Positions 47,250-58,842 are shown, counted from the stretch's first letter. The stretch: 64,000 nucleotides of DNA from Allantophomopsis cytisporea (GCA_024752435.1 CP103021.1:992001-1056000); one strand, 5' to 3'. Numbers and translations: made by a program. The notes: generated by a model from the sequence alone, not told the origin.

Positions 47250-49427
47250 TTATACCTGTACCAAGCACCCCTTCAGATACTCTCCAGCTCTTGCCACGTC
47301 CTCAAAGGATGCTATACATCCGACATACCCATCAGGCCTCACCACAATGACAGCTCCCTCTGACTCACTGACCCCATAAATTGCATATACATCATCGTTT
47401 GCCGGACCGTGGAACCTCATCTCTGCCAACTCCTTCACGCACCCGGGAATATCCTCCCATTCAAAGCTGCGTTTCCGGAATGGATGTAGAGCAACTAATT
47501 CTATGGTGTCTAGTGGGAAAGAGGGGATGATAGATTTCGAGATTGTATTTAGAGCTTGTGCAGATGGAGAGTCGGGTTTTGTTAGAGTAGTGCTCGTGAA
47601 GATCAGAATTCGATAGCGACCAGATGAGGTGAAGTCTGAGAGGTTCGTTAGTCACATTCTTGTGCTGCTTCAACCTCATGCGGCCCCGGTATTAGCGGCA
47701 ATGAAAAACAGAATCGGACAAAGCATACCATCTTGCAAATTACGAATATTAGCATCCGCATACCGCTTAACAATGGTATTCAAAAGCCTGCGTCCGGTCT
47801 TTAAAACACCCTGTAGATAGTCATCACCAGCCACAGGGCTCTTGGTCCCTTCAACGGCATCAACTAATAGACCGGAAGGGTACTCGATGCCACACCCGCT
47901 CGTAAAGCCACTGCCATCACTGAAGACCTTCAAGAACTCCTCATGAGTCAAGCCATCGACGACATCAGATCCGATCTGCCCAGAAAACATAGACGAAAAT
48001 TTAGTGTCAAAATCGATAAGCTGCTTGGCGATTTTAAGTCGCTCATGTTCGAAGGTTGAGAGAATGCTGGAGGCTTGTGACACAGGTGTGAGGCCATGAA
48101 GCGTGTGGGCTAACTTCCATGCTAGGTTATAGGAGTCCATCATGGATACGTTCATGCCCTGCCCGGCTTTGGGGCTATGCGTGTGGCATGCTGGTTACGT
48201 TAGATCACCCTTTCTACTACGGAATATTGGGGAAAAACTTAGTAAGACCTACCATCTCCCACAATGAATACCCTTTCCAACCCGTTGTCATCGGCCATGG
48301 TGAACTTCGTTGTCATCCGTTGCCCAATCTGATACGCAGCCCACCAATCAACCTTCGTGCCCGCCTTTTGCTTGATAGTGTATGGCGCAAACACCTTACG
48401 AGCTTGTTCCATGATATACTCCAATGTAATCGCAGCCCTACGTTTAGAGCTCTTGACCTTTGCCGCCACGTCATTGGGATTTGAATCCTCAGCTGGCACC
48501 TCATCTTTAACCTGAACATACAGCCTCGTCAAATACTCTCCAGACGCAATGCGCTCGCGAGGAATTATCATCACGGACCCAGACTCGGAGTGGATGGCAC
48601 TGCGCTTCCGAACGTCCGGGAAGTTTGTGTCGGCCACAAAGTCCACCACGCCCCAGATATGGTCTGTCGTCTCTCCTTCTAGTTGGAGGCCCATGGTACG
48701 GCGCACCTGCGAATGGGCGCCATCAGCGCCCACCAAATGTTTTGTGCGGATCGTGCGTGTGGAAACGCTGCCATCTGAAGACTGCGTTTCAATGGTCACA
48801 CTCAGGGGATACTCTGAATCAGTCGCAGCGTCGAGCTTGAAATCCACGAAGTGGCTGGACCGGTGCATGACAGGTCTGCTAGTGTAGAGCTTCATATTCT
48901 CCTCGAGAATACGCTCAATGCGGCCTTGGTGTATGGTGACTTCGTGCTGATAGCGGGCGGCTACGACGACATCTGGTACGAACGAGGTACGCTCAATTCC
49001 AGCGCTGTCATTGCCGTTCGCTTGGGAGGCTTGGATGGGGTTCCAGAAGGCTACCTCTGACATGTGGCAGCCATGGTTGAGAATCTCATCAGCTATATCG
49101 AGGCTCTTAAGGACTTCTAGAGTCCGCGGTTGGAGACCGTCTGCTTGGCCTGCTTTGAGAGTACCAGGCTTTTTATCGAAGCATGCCAGAGATTCTATGC
49201 CGTAGCGGGCGAGCAAGAGTGTAAGCATGAGGCCTGCGGGCCCAGCCTGCATTTATCAGCTTCGATTCGGGTGGCTTCAAGGGGTTCGTCCTTACTCCTA
49301 TTACGACTACTTCATACTTATTCGGTGACTCTGTAGGCTCAGGTGTCAGCCGAGGCAAAGGACGTTCTCGGGAAGGAAGAATTCGAAAATCTCGGTCCTC
49401 ATCAGCTGTCTCTTGGAAAACAGGCAT
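47250..49427 (-). CDS. FAD-dependent phenol 2-monooxygenase-like hydroxylase
   Basis: Four exons (49296-49427, 48253-49246, 47729-48190, 47250-47635) give 657 residues. Class A flavoprotein hydroxylases of this type insert oxygen into phenols and related aromatics with NADPH. Exon 1 ends in VVVIG, which joins AGPAGLML to make the dinucleotide-binding GAGPAG (residues 44-49). Residues 217-222 are the GADGAH motif, and the third splice-created segment GDACHTHSPKAGQGMN (GD at 374-375) contacts FAD ribityl. The C-terminal thioredoxin-like domain, typical of phenol hydroxylase, ends in VVRPDGYVGCIASFEDV. The ATG at 49427 was chosen because the longer start (49523) adds only an odd hydrophobic stretch. 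All motifs are intact. It could act in aromatic degradation or in secondary metabolism. Confidence 0.92.
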
Positions 49428-50089
49428 ACTGAAACACTCGCAGGACAATAGCAAAATACGGGCAAATGATAAAACAAGAATTAGGCCCCAAAGACGTATA
49501 CCCCCAATTTCTCCTCTCAACAAATGTCAGGTGCTTTTTAAATGCTCTTTCAATTCGAACAAAGAATGTACAGAAAGACATCCAAAAGGAGAGAAGAGTT
49601 TAAATACTATTCAGTGTCGATCCCTTTGCCCCAAAATTGAGGCCATTACTACAGATGCTCTATTTTGATACCCCACCGTAGTCTCATCACAAAGCATCGC
49701 TAATCATCACCAATCCTCACAAATCCTGCATCGAGCGTCACTTCGAGCGGGGATAGTAGCGCTGCTTTTCCGCGCTCCGCACGTGCCGGGCCCACACTTA
49801 TCGAAGCCATCCACCCGCCTTGGCATTTCAGAAAGATCTGGGGTAGAGTTGGGAAGAGCGTGGAAAACTGTGTTTCCGCTGCACTAACATATACATTAGC
49901 TACACCGTGCGTTTTCTCCAACAGGAGGATGGCTTGACTCGTTCAATATTCGTCTTTAAGAGTTCTATGAACATATCTGTATCTTAAATATATACGTAGT
50001 CTTCAAAGACCATGCGTGCTACCTTAATGCAATATGAATGCCCTCTATGCGCCCGCAAAAAAACCACCATTAATCATACTTCACAGGGA
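49428..50089. other. Spacer between monooxygenase and MFS transporter
   Basis: Promoter of the monooxygenase and 3' flank of the transporter, both on the minus strand. A minus-strand ORF (49700-49921) has no recognisable domain. Confidence 0.4.
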
Positions 50090-51902
50090 TCAAGTGTGCC
50101 CAACCTCGGCATCATCGTTTTCTTCGTCGTCTTCATCACTGTTACCCTCCTCCTCGTCCCAGTCCTGAGACTCCAAACTTTCAGATCGAATGCCAAAACT
50201 TGCGATGAAACCGAGGAATGCGATACCTCCAAAGACACCCCATGCTAACACCTCGCCCTTCGGTCGCACCTTTGTGGCAATGGTGAAGAGGCCACCAGAT
50301 AGAAATGGGCCGGCTGCTCGTCCTGCTGCAGAGAGTGTTTGCGCAAGACCATTGAGCGTGCCCAAAACAGAGTGATTTGGTGCCGAGTTGGTGATCTATA
50401 TATGATGTTAGCATTTAAAACAGCATCCGAGCATAATGGTGTCTTACAAGAAGGAGAGCACTAGTGAGTCCTCCTACGGCAGCAACAGTCTTTATGAGAA
50501 GAACGAAGCCAAGCTCTACCCACAGCCAGACTTTACCAGATCCCCAACCGAACAGAGGCCGTGAATCGTTGTACCCAACCCAAGGCATCATCATCATAGC
50601 AAGGAAGAACCCGAATAGTCCCACGCGGTATGTGATCTTGTTTCCCATTTTCTCCTTCAGCTTTCCAAATATACCAACTTGAAAGACGATGGTCACGATA
50701 CCGGCGAACGATAAAGAAAGGCCGATTTCCTCTGGTGATAGATCTCGTCCTGTCGGTGAGGGCGCAGAAGCAAAGATGGGGAACAAGGAGTTGAAACTGA
50801 TGTTCGAAAGCTGGAAGACGAGATAGGTGGAAAGGAGCAATATGGTATCGCGATTGAGAATCTCCTTTGATCGGAGACTTGTGCTATTTTCGGCAAAAAT
50901 TTCGGGCAGGGAGAGGAGACTTTGCGTTTCATCCTCACTACAGTCTGAGGTCTCATCGTCAGAGTTGCTGTCTGCTGTCCCATCAACTCGGTGTCTTGGA
51001 CGCGCATGACGCCGAAGATAAGTTGGATGTCTTGCGCCACCAGTGAACTGCCACAGCCAGCTGAACAATTCCCCTACTCTTTTCTTCAGTGGAGGCAAAT
51101 GCTTTGCCTCCTCCAAACTCTCCTCCAGAAATATCCCGGTAAGGACCAGGTCAATCATAAGGATGGCGGCCGAAAAGAGATTCGGCAAAAGATACGGGTA
51201 GGGGTTCTTCTTTCCCTTGGAGAAAGGATTGTCCTCCAACACCAACAAACCGCCCAATGCAGGTCCAGTGATCCCTCCAAGTCCATAAATAACCGGCAAA
51301 TATACAAAAGCTCTGCTTTGATTCGTCCTGTCCGTGATCTCTCCCAAACATGTACTGATAACACCCTGATTACCATTAACCAAACCCATAAGCGCTTGTG
51401 CCAGAATAGCCTGCCATAGAGTCCTACTGAAACCGAACCCCACAAAGCACGCAGCTGTGAACAGAGTTCCCATCATGACCACCGGCTTCCGGCCTATTCG
51501 ATCCGAGAGCCATCCCCAAAAGAAGTTTGTTGTGAATTGCGCGAGCGCAAACGACGAGGCGATCACTCCAACGTAGACACCAACTTCCGCGATATCGACT
51601 TCAGGGAAGGACGCTGTCATCTGCGGGAGGTAGGGTGAGATGGAGTTGAGCGCAGTCTGCTCAGCGAGGGCGATAACAGCGAGGATAGCGAGTTGCTTCT
51701 TCGGCAGCGGCGAGCTATGCGGATGGTCTGGGCTGTCATCGCCGGCGCTGTTCGGACGGGTGTGCTGGTCATTGTAGCTGGAGGAGCTATCTAATGGTGG
51801 ACGACCGCTGGATTTCGGTGGTGGGGTAGGAAAGGTTTGATAGTGCAGTGTAGATGATTTGCGGCGATCCAGTCCCCCGGGAGCAAGACTCGAGCGCTTC
51901 AT
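50090..51902 (-). CDS. MFS transporter, DHA1 / ZIF1-like group
   Basis: Two exons (50448-51902, 50090-50395) with a 52-bp intron give 586 residues. The N-terminal 70 residues are Pro/Ser-rich and cytosolic. Membrane segments begin at QLAILAVIALAEQTALNSIS. Motif A reads GWLSDRIGRKPVV, and the central loop is long, acidic and Ser-rich (SDDETSDCSEDETQSLL). The splice joins SALLL to ITNSAPNHSVLGTLNG, the conserved TM11 region of plant ZIF1 and fungal DHA1 drug:proton antiporters, which confirms the intron. The C-terminus is very acidic. Substrates in this group include small organic compounds, siderophore-like chelators and drugs. Its position beside the FAD monooxygenase suggests export or uptake of that pathway's compound, an inference from context. 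Confidence 0.9.
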
Positions 51903-52517
51903 GTTGTCTCCGCTATTGTTCGATCTCTATTACGAAGAAACTCTTGTGCTTGCGTTTGATCGTCGTCAATTCGAGGCTTTCTTTGGTCAAGAGAATATGC
52001 GGTCGCGCGTGCTGTCGAGATCCTGGACCAGATGTCTCACTGCAGGCGGTGTGGTCGCACAAGAGAGTATGCGCAGCAAGATTGGAAGGCCTTCTTATAC
52101 CAGCACTTCAATTCATGATCCTTCGAAAGCAGATATTCTCAGGGAGTGTTGGAATTCGGAGTGGACATTTACACGCAAGAAAAGAAAACAAGTCGCAAAT
52201 GATTTAGTTAGTTAGCAGCGATGATGTCGTTCTTCGCTTACTGTCTGTGGTTACGTTGTAGGCACCAACACTTGGGTAGATAGGCCTAGACCGAAGAGAT
52301 ATCGGACACCAGGAACCTTTCCGTGGTACCGGGCACCAGGTTAGCATGATGATGCACGCATTCTTCTACATACGCAGCAATCCGGAATATCTCAACAAAT
52401 GAACGGTTTTCCATTAGAAATCTATGCATAAACCCGTTACTAATCAGCAGTGAGAAATGCCTGAGTCTCATGTTGTCTACTTGTCTACTTGTCGATCTCC
52501 CGCAAACTCAGTCCCCA
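51903..52517. other. Spacer, no gene seen
   Basis: Upstream of the MFS gene and downstream of the SGNH-like gene. Two overlapping plus-strand ORFs (51854-52215) run out of the MFS 5' end in other frames and are treated as chance. Confidence 0.45.
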
Positions 52518-54167
52518 CTATGTCTTACTCCATTTCCAATCAAGCTCCGCCTCACGCTCCTCAAAACGTGGATCATCATCGTCCAGCCGGCTTTCATCGT
52601 ACATATGAGGTGGCAGGAATGGACATTCTTTCACGTCTCGTGCGAGGTACCTACAAACATGTGAGTGTAACAAGATTGCAGCACGTTGATGGCCTCGCTC
52701 AGTCAGCCGCCACTGTTTTTCAGGGCTTAATTCATCCAGGTGGAAGTCTTGATCTTCTGGTCTTTTGTCAAATTCAACAGCTGTATTGAGCCAGCCTGAA
52801 GTATCCACCCAAAAAACAGACTCGTCTCCTTGTTGTTGGAGTCTGTCGACCACTGAGCGGGTTTGCCCTTCGAGTTGTCCACGGAATGGCCTCATAACAA
52901 AAATCGGCATATTCGACGACTTGGATTGAGACGAGTAACGGGACATCCCTTCGAGCTCTATCTCACCGGCAGAATATGCCAGGTTTCTTATGCTCTGTAT
53001 AAGAGTAATGTAACTGTCTTCAAACCAGGACGTCAAATGTGTCCAGTCTGTATCGTATTTATCATAATACTGCAGAAAGGAACTCATATCTGCTGTACCA
53101 AGGTTCAAAATCTTATGTATGTCAGAACCTTTCTTTGCACGAGTCTCGGAACTCATCTTACCACAACATCAGGCGCTTTCGATGGAAATCTCCAAGTTTC
53201 TTTAGAGTAATTTGAGCCATATGGTGCACTTTGATGGGTCAGTTAAGACTGTATCAAATTAGGTCGGCGACTGACCTTCTAAAGTAGAGCTCCCCAACAC
53301 CTAAAGGAGTCCCTGTACCTCCAATACAGGACTGAATCAGGCACATGCCGTCCAGCCCAACAGTAGTATGATCAATGCCGAGCATATCACCAAGAAGATA
53401 CTCCCACTTCGTGTAGACTTTATGGACAGCTTGTTGAATAGAGTCATTGTAGCTCGAGTACCCTGGCAAGCCGGGAGTGTCGGAAACTATCTCCAACCAC
53501 TTACGATCTACACTTGGCTCGGGGGATTGGATTTCTTTTGTCCAAGGCTGAGAGTTTGACTGAATCTCTGAATCAGAGACTGGTAGCAATGAAGCGCCTT
53601 TGTCAAGCCAGATTCCATTTATCTGAATACAGCTGTCGTGTGAAGGACGCAGAAGTGGTGCAATTATGCGAAAGCTATGTGGCTCCAGGCTATCAAGAGT
53701 GTCTGTCGATACCACACCTGTTGCTTCTGTATGTATAAAGTACTCAAGTTGGTCGTGTTGTAATACAATAGTCTCTTCCGGATATTGGCTCGATAACTTC
53801 GAGGGCGCAGAACCATTATTGTGTAGTGATACCAGCAGTATAGAGCTTCCGTTAAATTTTATATCAAAATATGAATCCGAAAAACAAGCCTCCTTTCGCT
53901 TTCCACCTGCTGTTGTTATCCAGCGACCCACATACTAAAATCTGATCAGCTCTACTTTCCTGAATCTACTTCAATAGTATTCCTTACATGTATATAAGGA
54001 TGGTCCGCTCCAAAGAATTGCTTCCCGTACGTATCAGTGCTGGTGTCATTTTGTTCGTTTTCGGCACTACGGGCCTGAAATCTCCACACAATCACAAGTA
54101 TACCAAGTAAAGTCCCTAAAAAGATCTTGGTATTCTTGCATCCGCGGGCCCACCGTGTTGCGATCAT
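52518..54167 (-). CDS. Membrane-anchored SGNH-hydrolase-like protein, probable pseudoenzyme
   Basis: Four exons (53988-54167, 53276-53934, 53162-53228, 52518-53111) give 499 residues. Three short introns (47-53 bp) all have consensus ends. Residues 14-28 form a signal anchor (IFLGTLLGILVIV), so the body would face the lumen or outside. A beta-rich N-terminal domain (HYVGRWITTAGGKRKEACFS) is followed by an SGNH-type core, as in fungal GDSL/CE2-like esterases. The expected block I GDS reads SDT (211-213, after WLEIV). Block III GxND reads LNLGTAD (Ala309 for Asn). Block V DxxH reads KQWRLTERGH (Lys434 and Arg437 for Asp and His). The frame is open and spliced cleanly, so this is not simple decay. 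It is divergent from the next gene across 420 bp. Confidence 0.72.
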
Positions 54168-54587
54168 ACTGGACTATTTCAGCTCGAGCCTTTCCGAGGC
54201 TTCTGACAGATTCGAATGATCTATTTGCATCCAGTTTGCTAATGGCGAAAGAGTCTTGTTTGAGAGCGAGATTATTGATGAGATGCGAAAAGCTCACAGA
54301 TAATGAGAAAATCGCGCAAGAGAAGGTTAAGATAGAGACTTGGAGACCATGACGATAGTAATCACAACTAAAAGGCAATGAGTCGATAGCAAAAAGGGGG
54401 GCAGTGACACAATTTGGGGAGGAGTCCCCCTGCATTTGATTTGTGATGATTTAGAAATTTGGAATGGCAAGTACTACAAGACTTACTTTCTTCGAGGATG
54501 GAGACAAGCGCAATGACTGAAATGTGTTTGCTATCGAACCTCTTTGATCAGGCAGATTGATCACAGTACACAACAACCCATCCAATT
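54168..54587. other. Divergent promoter between SGNH-like and propeller-like genes
   Basis: 420 bp shared by two genes for signal-anchored proteins. A minus-strand ORF across it (54067-54435) overlaps exon 1 of the SGNH-like gene in another frame and is probably spurious. Confidence 0.4.
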
Positions 54588-56288
54588 ATGTTGCTCAGCT
54601 TTCGCCAGATAGAGAACTCCAAGGTGATTTGGTTGATGGTCGTAACCTTCATAGTCTTTCAACTATGTAGAGGGACCACTTCCAGACTCAATACAATCCT
54701 GGAGAAGACCACTGAATCAGAAGGAATTACGCTGGATATTCCACCAGCTAAACTTACTACAGCGGATATCACACCTGTTCATAGTTTCGCCGTGAACGCC
54801 TCAAGAAATCTGGGAACGGTCGTTGCTCTTGAAAACCATATTGACGCTGACCCAAATATTGTCCCATCACTAATCCAGACGTCAGCTTTCAAGAGTCTTC
54901 TACGATGCAATCACAAGCCAAACAGGTACACAAATCACATCCGACTTCCAGATTATCTTTACAATATCTCAATGAGCACTCATTCAACCGCGACTAATAT
55001 GACCTTTTGGAACCCAACAATAATAGCACTTCCGTCATGGGCGAAAAACCAATACCTAATTGTCAGTATGATATATATCGAGAATGCAACATACCGGCAA
55101 AGTGTTATGTGCGAAGCCAACATATGTCACCGCGATCCTCCAGAAACCGCACACTCCCGTCATCACCACTGTAAAACAGGAGACATAAAACAGCTCGGCA
55201 GCAACGGCGGACTTCGCTGTGCCACGGAACCAACAATCATCAATGTACCAACAACGATCGCCGAGAATTGCATTGGAAAGTACACAGTCCATGGAAAAAT
55301 CAGTGGCTTCCATGACCCACGACTTTTCTACACTGGCAGAGGAGAGCCACTCTTGATACTCAGTTCGCAGTACGTACCTCACCCATATTCATTCCCAATT
55401 AACACCCTCAGATCAAGATACGCTTGCATCGGGTTCTGGGCCACTGATCTACGCCCACTATACCCACCACTCTCAGAAATCCTCTCGACCTCACCCGCGC
55501 GCCTCGGTCCAGGCCCCCTGAAATCCTACCCCAAACTCACCGAACTAACCCGCAACCCACCATCAACACGGCACGCCTACGAAAAGAACTGGATGCTCTT
55601 CTCCCCGAGCCCAACAAGCACATACATTCAATACGAGCTCACGCCGCACCGCCGTACAATCGCCCAGCTGATAGGATCAGGCCTGACGACAACGAACCTC
55701 ACCTCGACAAGCGAGCGCTCCTGCCTCCCGCCTCAAGAGACCCCATCGCCGTATGCGAACAGCAGCGCGGTAAATGCCACCTCCACTTGGCATCAAGCGA
55801 CACCAGCGCTCAAGCTGATCCTCTGCAAGCGCAGCGAGGTGCACTGCATCCCACGAGCGCGGAATACGGTGTTTGTGGCGGCCATACATCGCAAGCACAG
55901 CAATGCGCTGGACCTGCCTGAGCGGTACGAGCGGTATTTTATTGTTTTTGTGGCGGTGCCGCCGTTTAGTATGCTGGGGATGTCGGAGTTTCCTGTTTTG
56001 TTTGCGAATGAGAGCGTTGCTGGGTGGAGTGCGGGGGAGTCGTGGGATGATGTTGATGAGGGGTTTGGGGGTGGGGCTCAGATGAAGGGGATGTGGGCGC
56101 GGTTTACGTATACGACTACTATTGCGTATGCGTGGAGTGAGAGGAGGGGCGATGTGAGGGATATGGGAACGGGGTATTTGGATGATGAGATTATTGTTAG
56201 TGTTGGGGTTGAGGATGCTGGGCAGGTCTTTGGGCGGGTGAAGGCTAGTGAGCTCTTGAACTGTATGAGGCTTTGCCCTGGGTTGTAA
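54588..56288 (+). CDS. Uncharacterised type II membrane protein with beta-propeller-like motifs
   Basis: An intronless ORF of 566 residues. A signal anchor lies at about residues 13-26 (VIWLMVVTFIVFQL), so the large C-terminal part is lumenal or external. It contains many N-glycosylation sequons and paired cysteines. Motifs at about 140-145 (FWNPTI), 240-247 (GFHDPRLF) and 332-335 (EKNW) recall the repeated NP, DPR and KNW elements of five-bladed propeller enzymes such as GH43/GH130-like or beta-mannosyl-processing proteins, but no family is certain. The C-terminal part includes YERYFIVFVAVPPFSMLG and GYLDDEIIVSVGVEDAG. The last 400 bp are extremely G/T-rich on the coding strand compared with the A/C-rich first part. 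The function is unknown; a glycan-related role is only a guess from motifs and neighbours. Confidence 0.75.
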   Translation: MLLSFRQIENSKVIWLMVVTFIVFQLCRGTTSRLNTILEKTTESEGITLDIPPAKLTTADITPVHSFAVNASRNLGTVVALENHIDADPNIVPSLIQTSAFKSLLRCNHKPNRYTNHIRLPDYLYNISMSTHSTATNMTFWNPTIIALPSWAKNQYLIVSMIYIENATYRQSVMCEANICHRDPPETAHSRHHHCKTGDIKQLGSNGGLRCATEPTIINVPTTIAENCIGKYTVHGKISGFHDPRLFYTGRGEPLLILSSQYVPHPYSFPINTLRSRYACIGFWATDLRPLYPPLSEILSTSPARLGPGPLKSYPKLTELTRNPPSTRHAYEKNWMLFSPSPTSTYIQYELTPHRRTIAQLIGSGLTTTNLTSTSERSCLPPQETPSPYANSSAVNATSTWHQATPALKLILCKRSEVHCIPRARNTVFVAAIHRKHSNALDLPERYERYFIVFVAVPPFSMLGMSEFPVLFANESVAGWSAGESWDDVDEGFGGGAQMKGMWARFTYTTTIAYAWSERRGDVRDMGTGYLDDEIIVSVGVEDAGQVFGRVKASELLNCMRLCPGL

Positions 56289-56591
56289 CATTAGCATGAT
56301 TATTATTTATGAAGTGGACGTAGTTCTATTACCGTCTTAGTAAACATACATGCCTAGTTACTGAGAAAACAGACATATTCCAAATCACCAATTGAAATTA
56401 GACTTTGTAAACAGCATTGACTAGTATTCATCTAATGCAGTACATATCACAAACGCCATACCAGCCCTAATCAATGAGTAGATACACAATTACCATTTTT
56501 ACCATCCGTCCAATCCGTCATCCTATCCAGCGACCCAAGCTATCCCATCCCATCCGCCCAACCATCATGATTCATTCCCATGAAAGGGTCA
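56289..56591. other. Convergent 3' spacer
   Basis: Short AT-rich spacer between the propeller-like gene and GH76; no gene seen. Confidence 0.5.
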
Positions 56592-58067
56592 TTAAGCAAC
56601 CATCCACCAAGCGCCACCCAGCACGCCCACAAGGACGACAGTCGTCAAGAAGCCCGCTCCCACACGATCTCCAGTCGTCGTACTATCCTGCAACTGGCCC
56701 GTTGCCGCACTTGTATCACTGCTACCACTACCAGCCGCCGAATTACCCTGACTAGTACCACCGGTATTGTTAGTAACTGGCCCGGCAACCTGCGTGATCA
56801 AATTGCTCTGGATGACCTCCAGAGCGCTCATCTGTTGGCCGACACCGTACGTGCCGTCGTAGTTGGCCCCGTTCGTCCACTTGAGGCCGCATGTGCGACC
56901 CGATTCGCCTCCGCTGCATTGCAGGGCGGCGGCTGCTGCGGATGTGCGAAGCAAAGGCATGATGGTGTCGTACGTGAAGGGCGCCATCTTGGTTGTTGCG
57001 GCGAGCCAGCGTGCTAGGTAAGCTTTGAAGGACATTTGGTCGTTGTCGCACTTGCCATTCGTTTCGCAGGCTACTTCGTACATGACGCCGTTTTGGAAGA
57101 AAACTGCGGTGGCGTTGAGGAGACCTTCCACGCGTTCCTTCCAGATTTCACTGCCGTTTGTCTGGTTTGGTTAGTGGGAATGTGTAAATCGTACGTTGAA
57201 CACTTACGTGGTTATACATGTTGGCTGCTCCGAGAAGATAGACACCCGCATTATAGGTCCACTGGATGTGGTTGATGCTCGAGCAGTTTTGGGTATCATC
57301 TGTACCATCATAGATGTAGTATTTATCATCGATCAAACCGACCTGAGTAACCCAATCCCAGGCAGTCTCGGCCCATTGTGCGTAGGTATCATTGCCAGTG
57401 TATTTAGCCAATCGTGCACCAAGATTGAAGAAGCATCCGTTGGAAATGGAATTCTTGTAGTTGTACCCGTTGTTGAAGGTGAAGATCTGCCATCTCAATC
57501 CTCCTCCACAAGTAGTATTATCCCATCTCGCCGCTTGCGTGTTGAAGACAGCCTGTGCCAAGGCAAGCCACTGTGGAGAGGCAGCTGGTGGATTTTGGAA
57601 ATTCGATTCCGCTGCTGACATGGCAGCCAAGCCCCAAAAGCCCTGATCATCATTACCCTCGGTCTTGGTTTGATTCGGCGGCATATAATCGGCATTCGGA
57701 CCAGTTTGGAAAATAAGAGCTTGCTCTGTGACATCGTTGTATGTGGTATCACCCGTATAATACCAATAATCAACCATGGCTCCGAACATCGCACCAGCTT
57801 CCCACCAATAGTACGGTGCTGGAAGATTTCCTGGAACATCACCGGTATGGTTACCAGTATAATAGAGCATCATATCATATGCGATCTCACTTGCCACTGT
57901 TTTGATAGAATCTGGAGAATCTGGTCAGCTCTGGGAATCAATAAAAGCGCAAATTTACTTTATTGCGACTGACCAGTAGAAGTTAAATCGAGATCAATAG
58001 CTTGAGCAACATGGCTACCCGCCAATATTGTTGCGACGACCGACGACGCAACTCCCGTCCACTTCAT
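56592..58067 (-). CDS. DFG5: GH76 mannosidase-like wall protein Dcw1/Dfg5
   Basis: Three exons (57974-58067, 57208-57911, 56592-57161) with introns of 62 and 46 bp give 455 residues. Dfg5/Dcw1 proteins act at the cell surface and are thought to cross-link GPI-anchored wall proteins to glucan by transglycosylation. A signal peptide covers about residues 1-22 (SSVVATILAGSHVAQA). The domain starts DSIKTVASEIAYDMMLYYTG. The catalytic Asp pair is Asp119-Asp120 in EGNDDQGFWGLAAMSAAE. Conserved CGGGLRWQIFTFNNGYNYKNS and QWTYNAGVYLLGAANMYN follow. The Ser/Thr/Gly-rich linker and the hydrophobic end (GFLTTVVLVGVLGGAWWMVA) form a GPI-attachment signal. I cannot distinguish Dfg5 from Dcw1 by eye; the symbol stands for the pair. 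Confidence 0.94.
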
Positions 58068-58534
58068 GATTGGAATGAGTGGTATCGATGACGACGATGA
58101 TTATTATATGAAGTCGCAATGGGTTATTGATTATGAAAGGATATTGCCGGTGTACTGCGTATTCAGTATGCTTCTTGGCGCGCAGCGCCTGGACTCGAAT
58201 AAAATTAAGAGTAAGTCTGAAAAGAAGGTTGTTGGATCGTCTATCGTTGATCGTTGTGCTGTATCGTGATGGTGATCCGTGTGCTCGGCGACCGTTGGAA
58301 AAGTGGATGCAGCGAAGCAATTGACGAACTGGCTGATACCCCAAGTTTCAAATTCTTCCCCGCAATCTCGATACAATGATTTAGATGTTCAAGCGAGTGA
58401 CTGTTGCTCAAATGACTATTCACACGCACAAACACGAAGAGTTAGGTGGATTCTGAAGTCGTAGATGTCGGAATAAAGCAGGATGGTAGTGGAGAAGGAA
58501 GAAAGAAAGTAGGCATGAGGGTAATGGGTTGGTA

Positions 58535-58568
58535 GTGGTGGTGGTGGTGGTGGTGGTGGTGGTGGTGT
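58535..58568. repeat. (GTG)11 microsatellite
   Basis: Nearly perfect GTG triplet run in the GH76 upstream region. Confidence 0.9.
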
Positions 58569-58842
58569 CGAAAGTTGGTAATAGTACATAACATGTATGT
58601 ACATACATACATAGGTAATACAGTACGGTACGGTATGGGCATGCGAATCTGAGGGCGGGAGTGTTGCAGGTATGGGTGTGCACACAAATGCATCTGGTGC
58701 ACGCACTACGCTCTACCTTATTATTGTACCGTATGTATTGTAAGTACCTACTTGTACTACTTGTACTACTTGCCAACGGCTCTACTAAAGTGTCTAGATA
58801 CCGACAGCTACTCAGCTTAGTTGGTATTGCAACTGCACTCTA

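Noticed and set aside
51854..52215. Two overlapping plus-strand ORFs of about 118 codons
   Set aside because: Start inside the MFS 5' coding end on the other strand; no recognisable domain.
53112..53161. Apparent frameshift with TGA in the SGNH-like gene
   Set aside because: Explained by a standard 50-bp intron (GTAAGA donor, AAG acceptor) that restores APDVV-ILNLG in phase 0.
54067..54435. Minus-strand ORF of 122 codons
   Set aside because: Overlaps exon 1 of the SGNH-like gene in another frame and crosses the divergent promoter.
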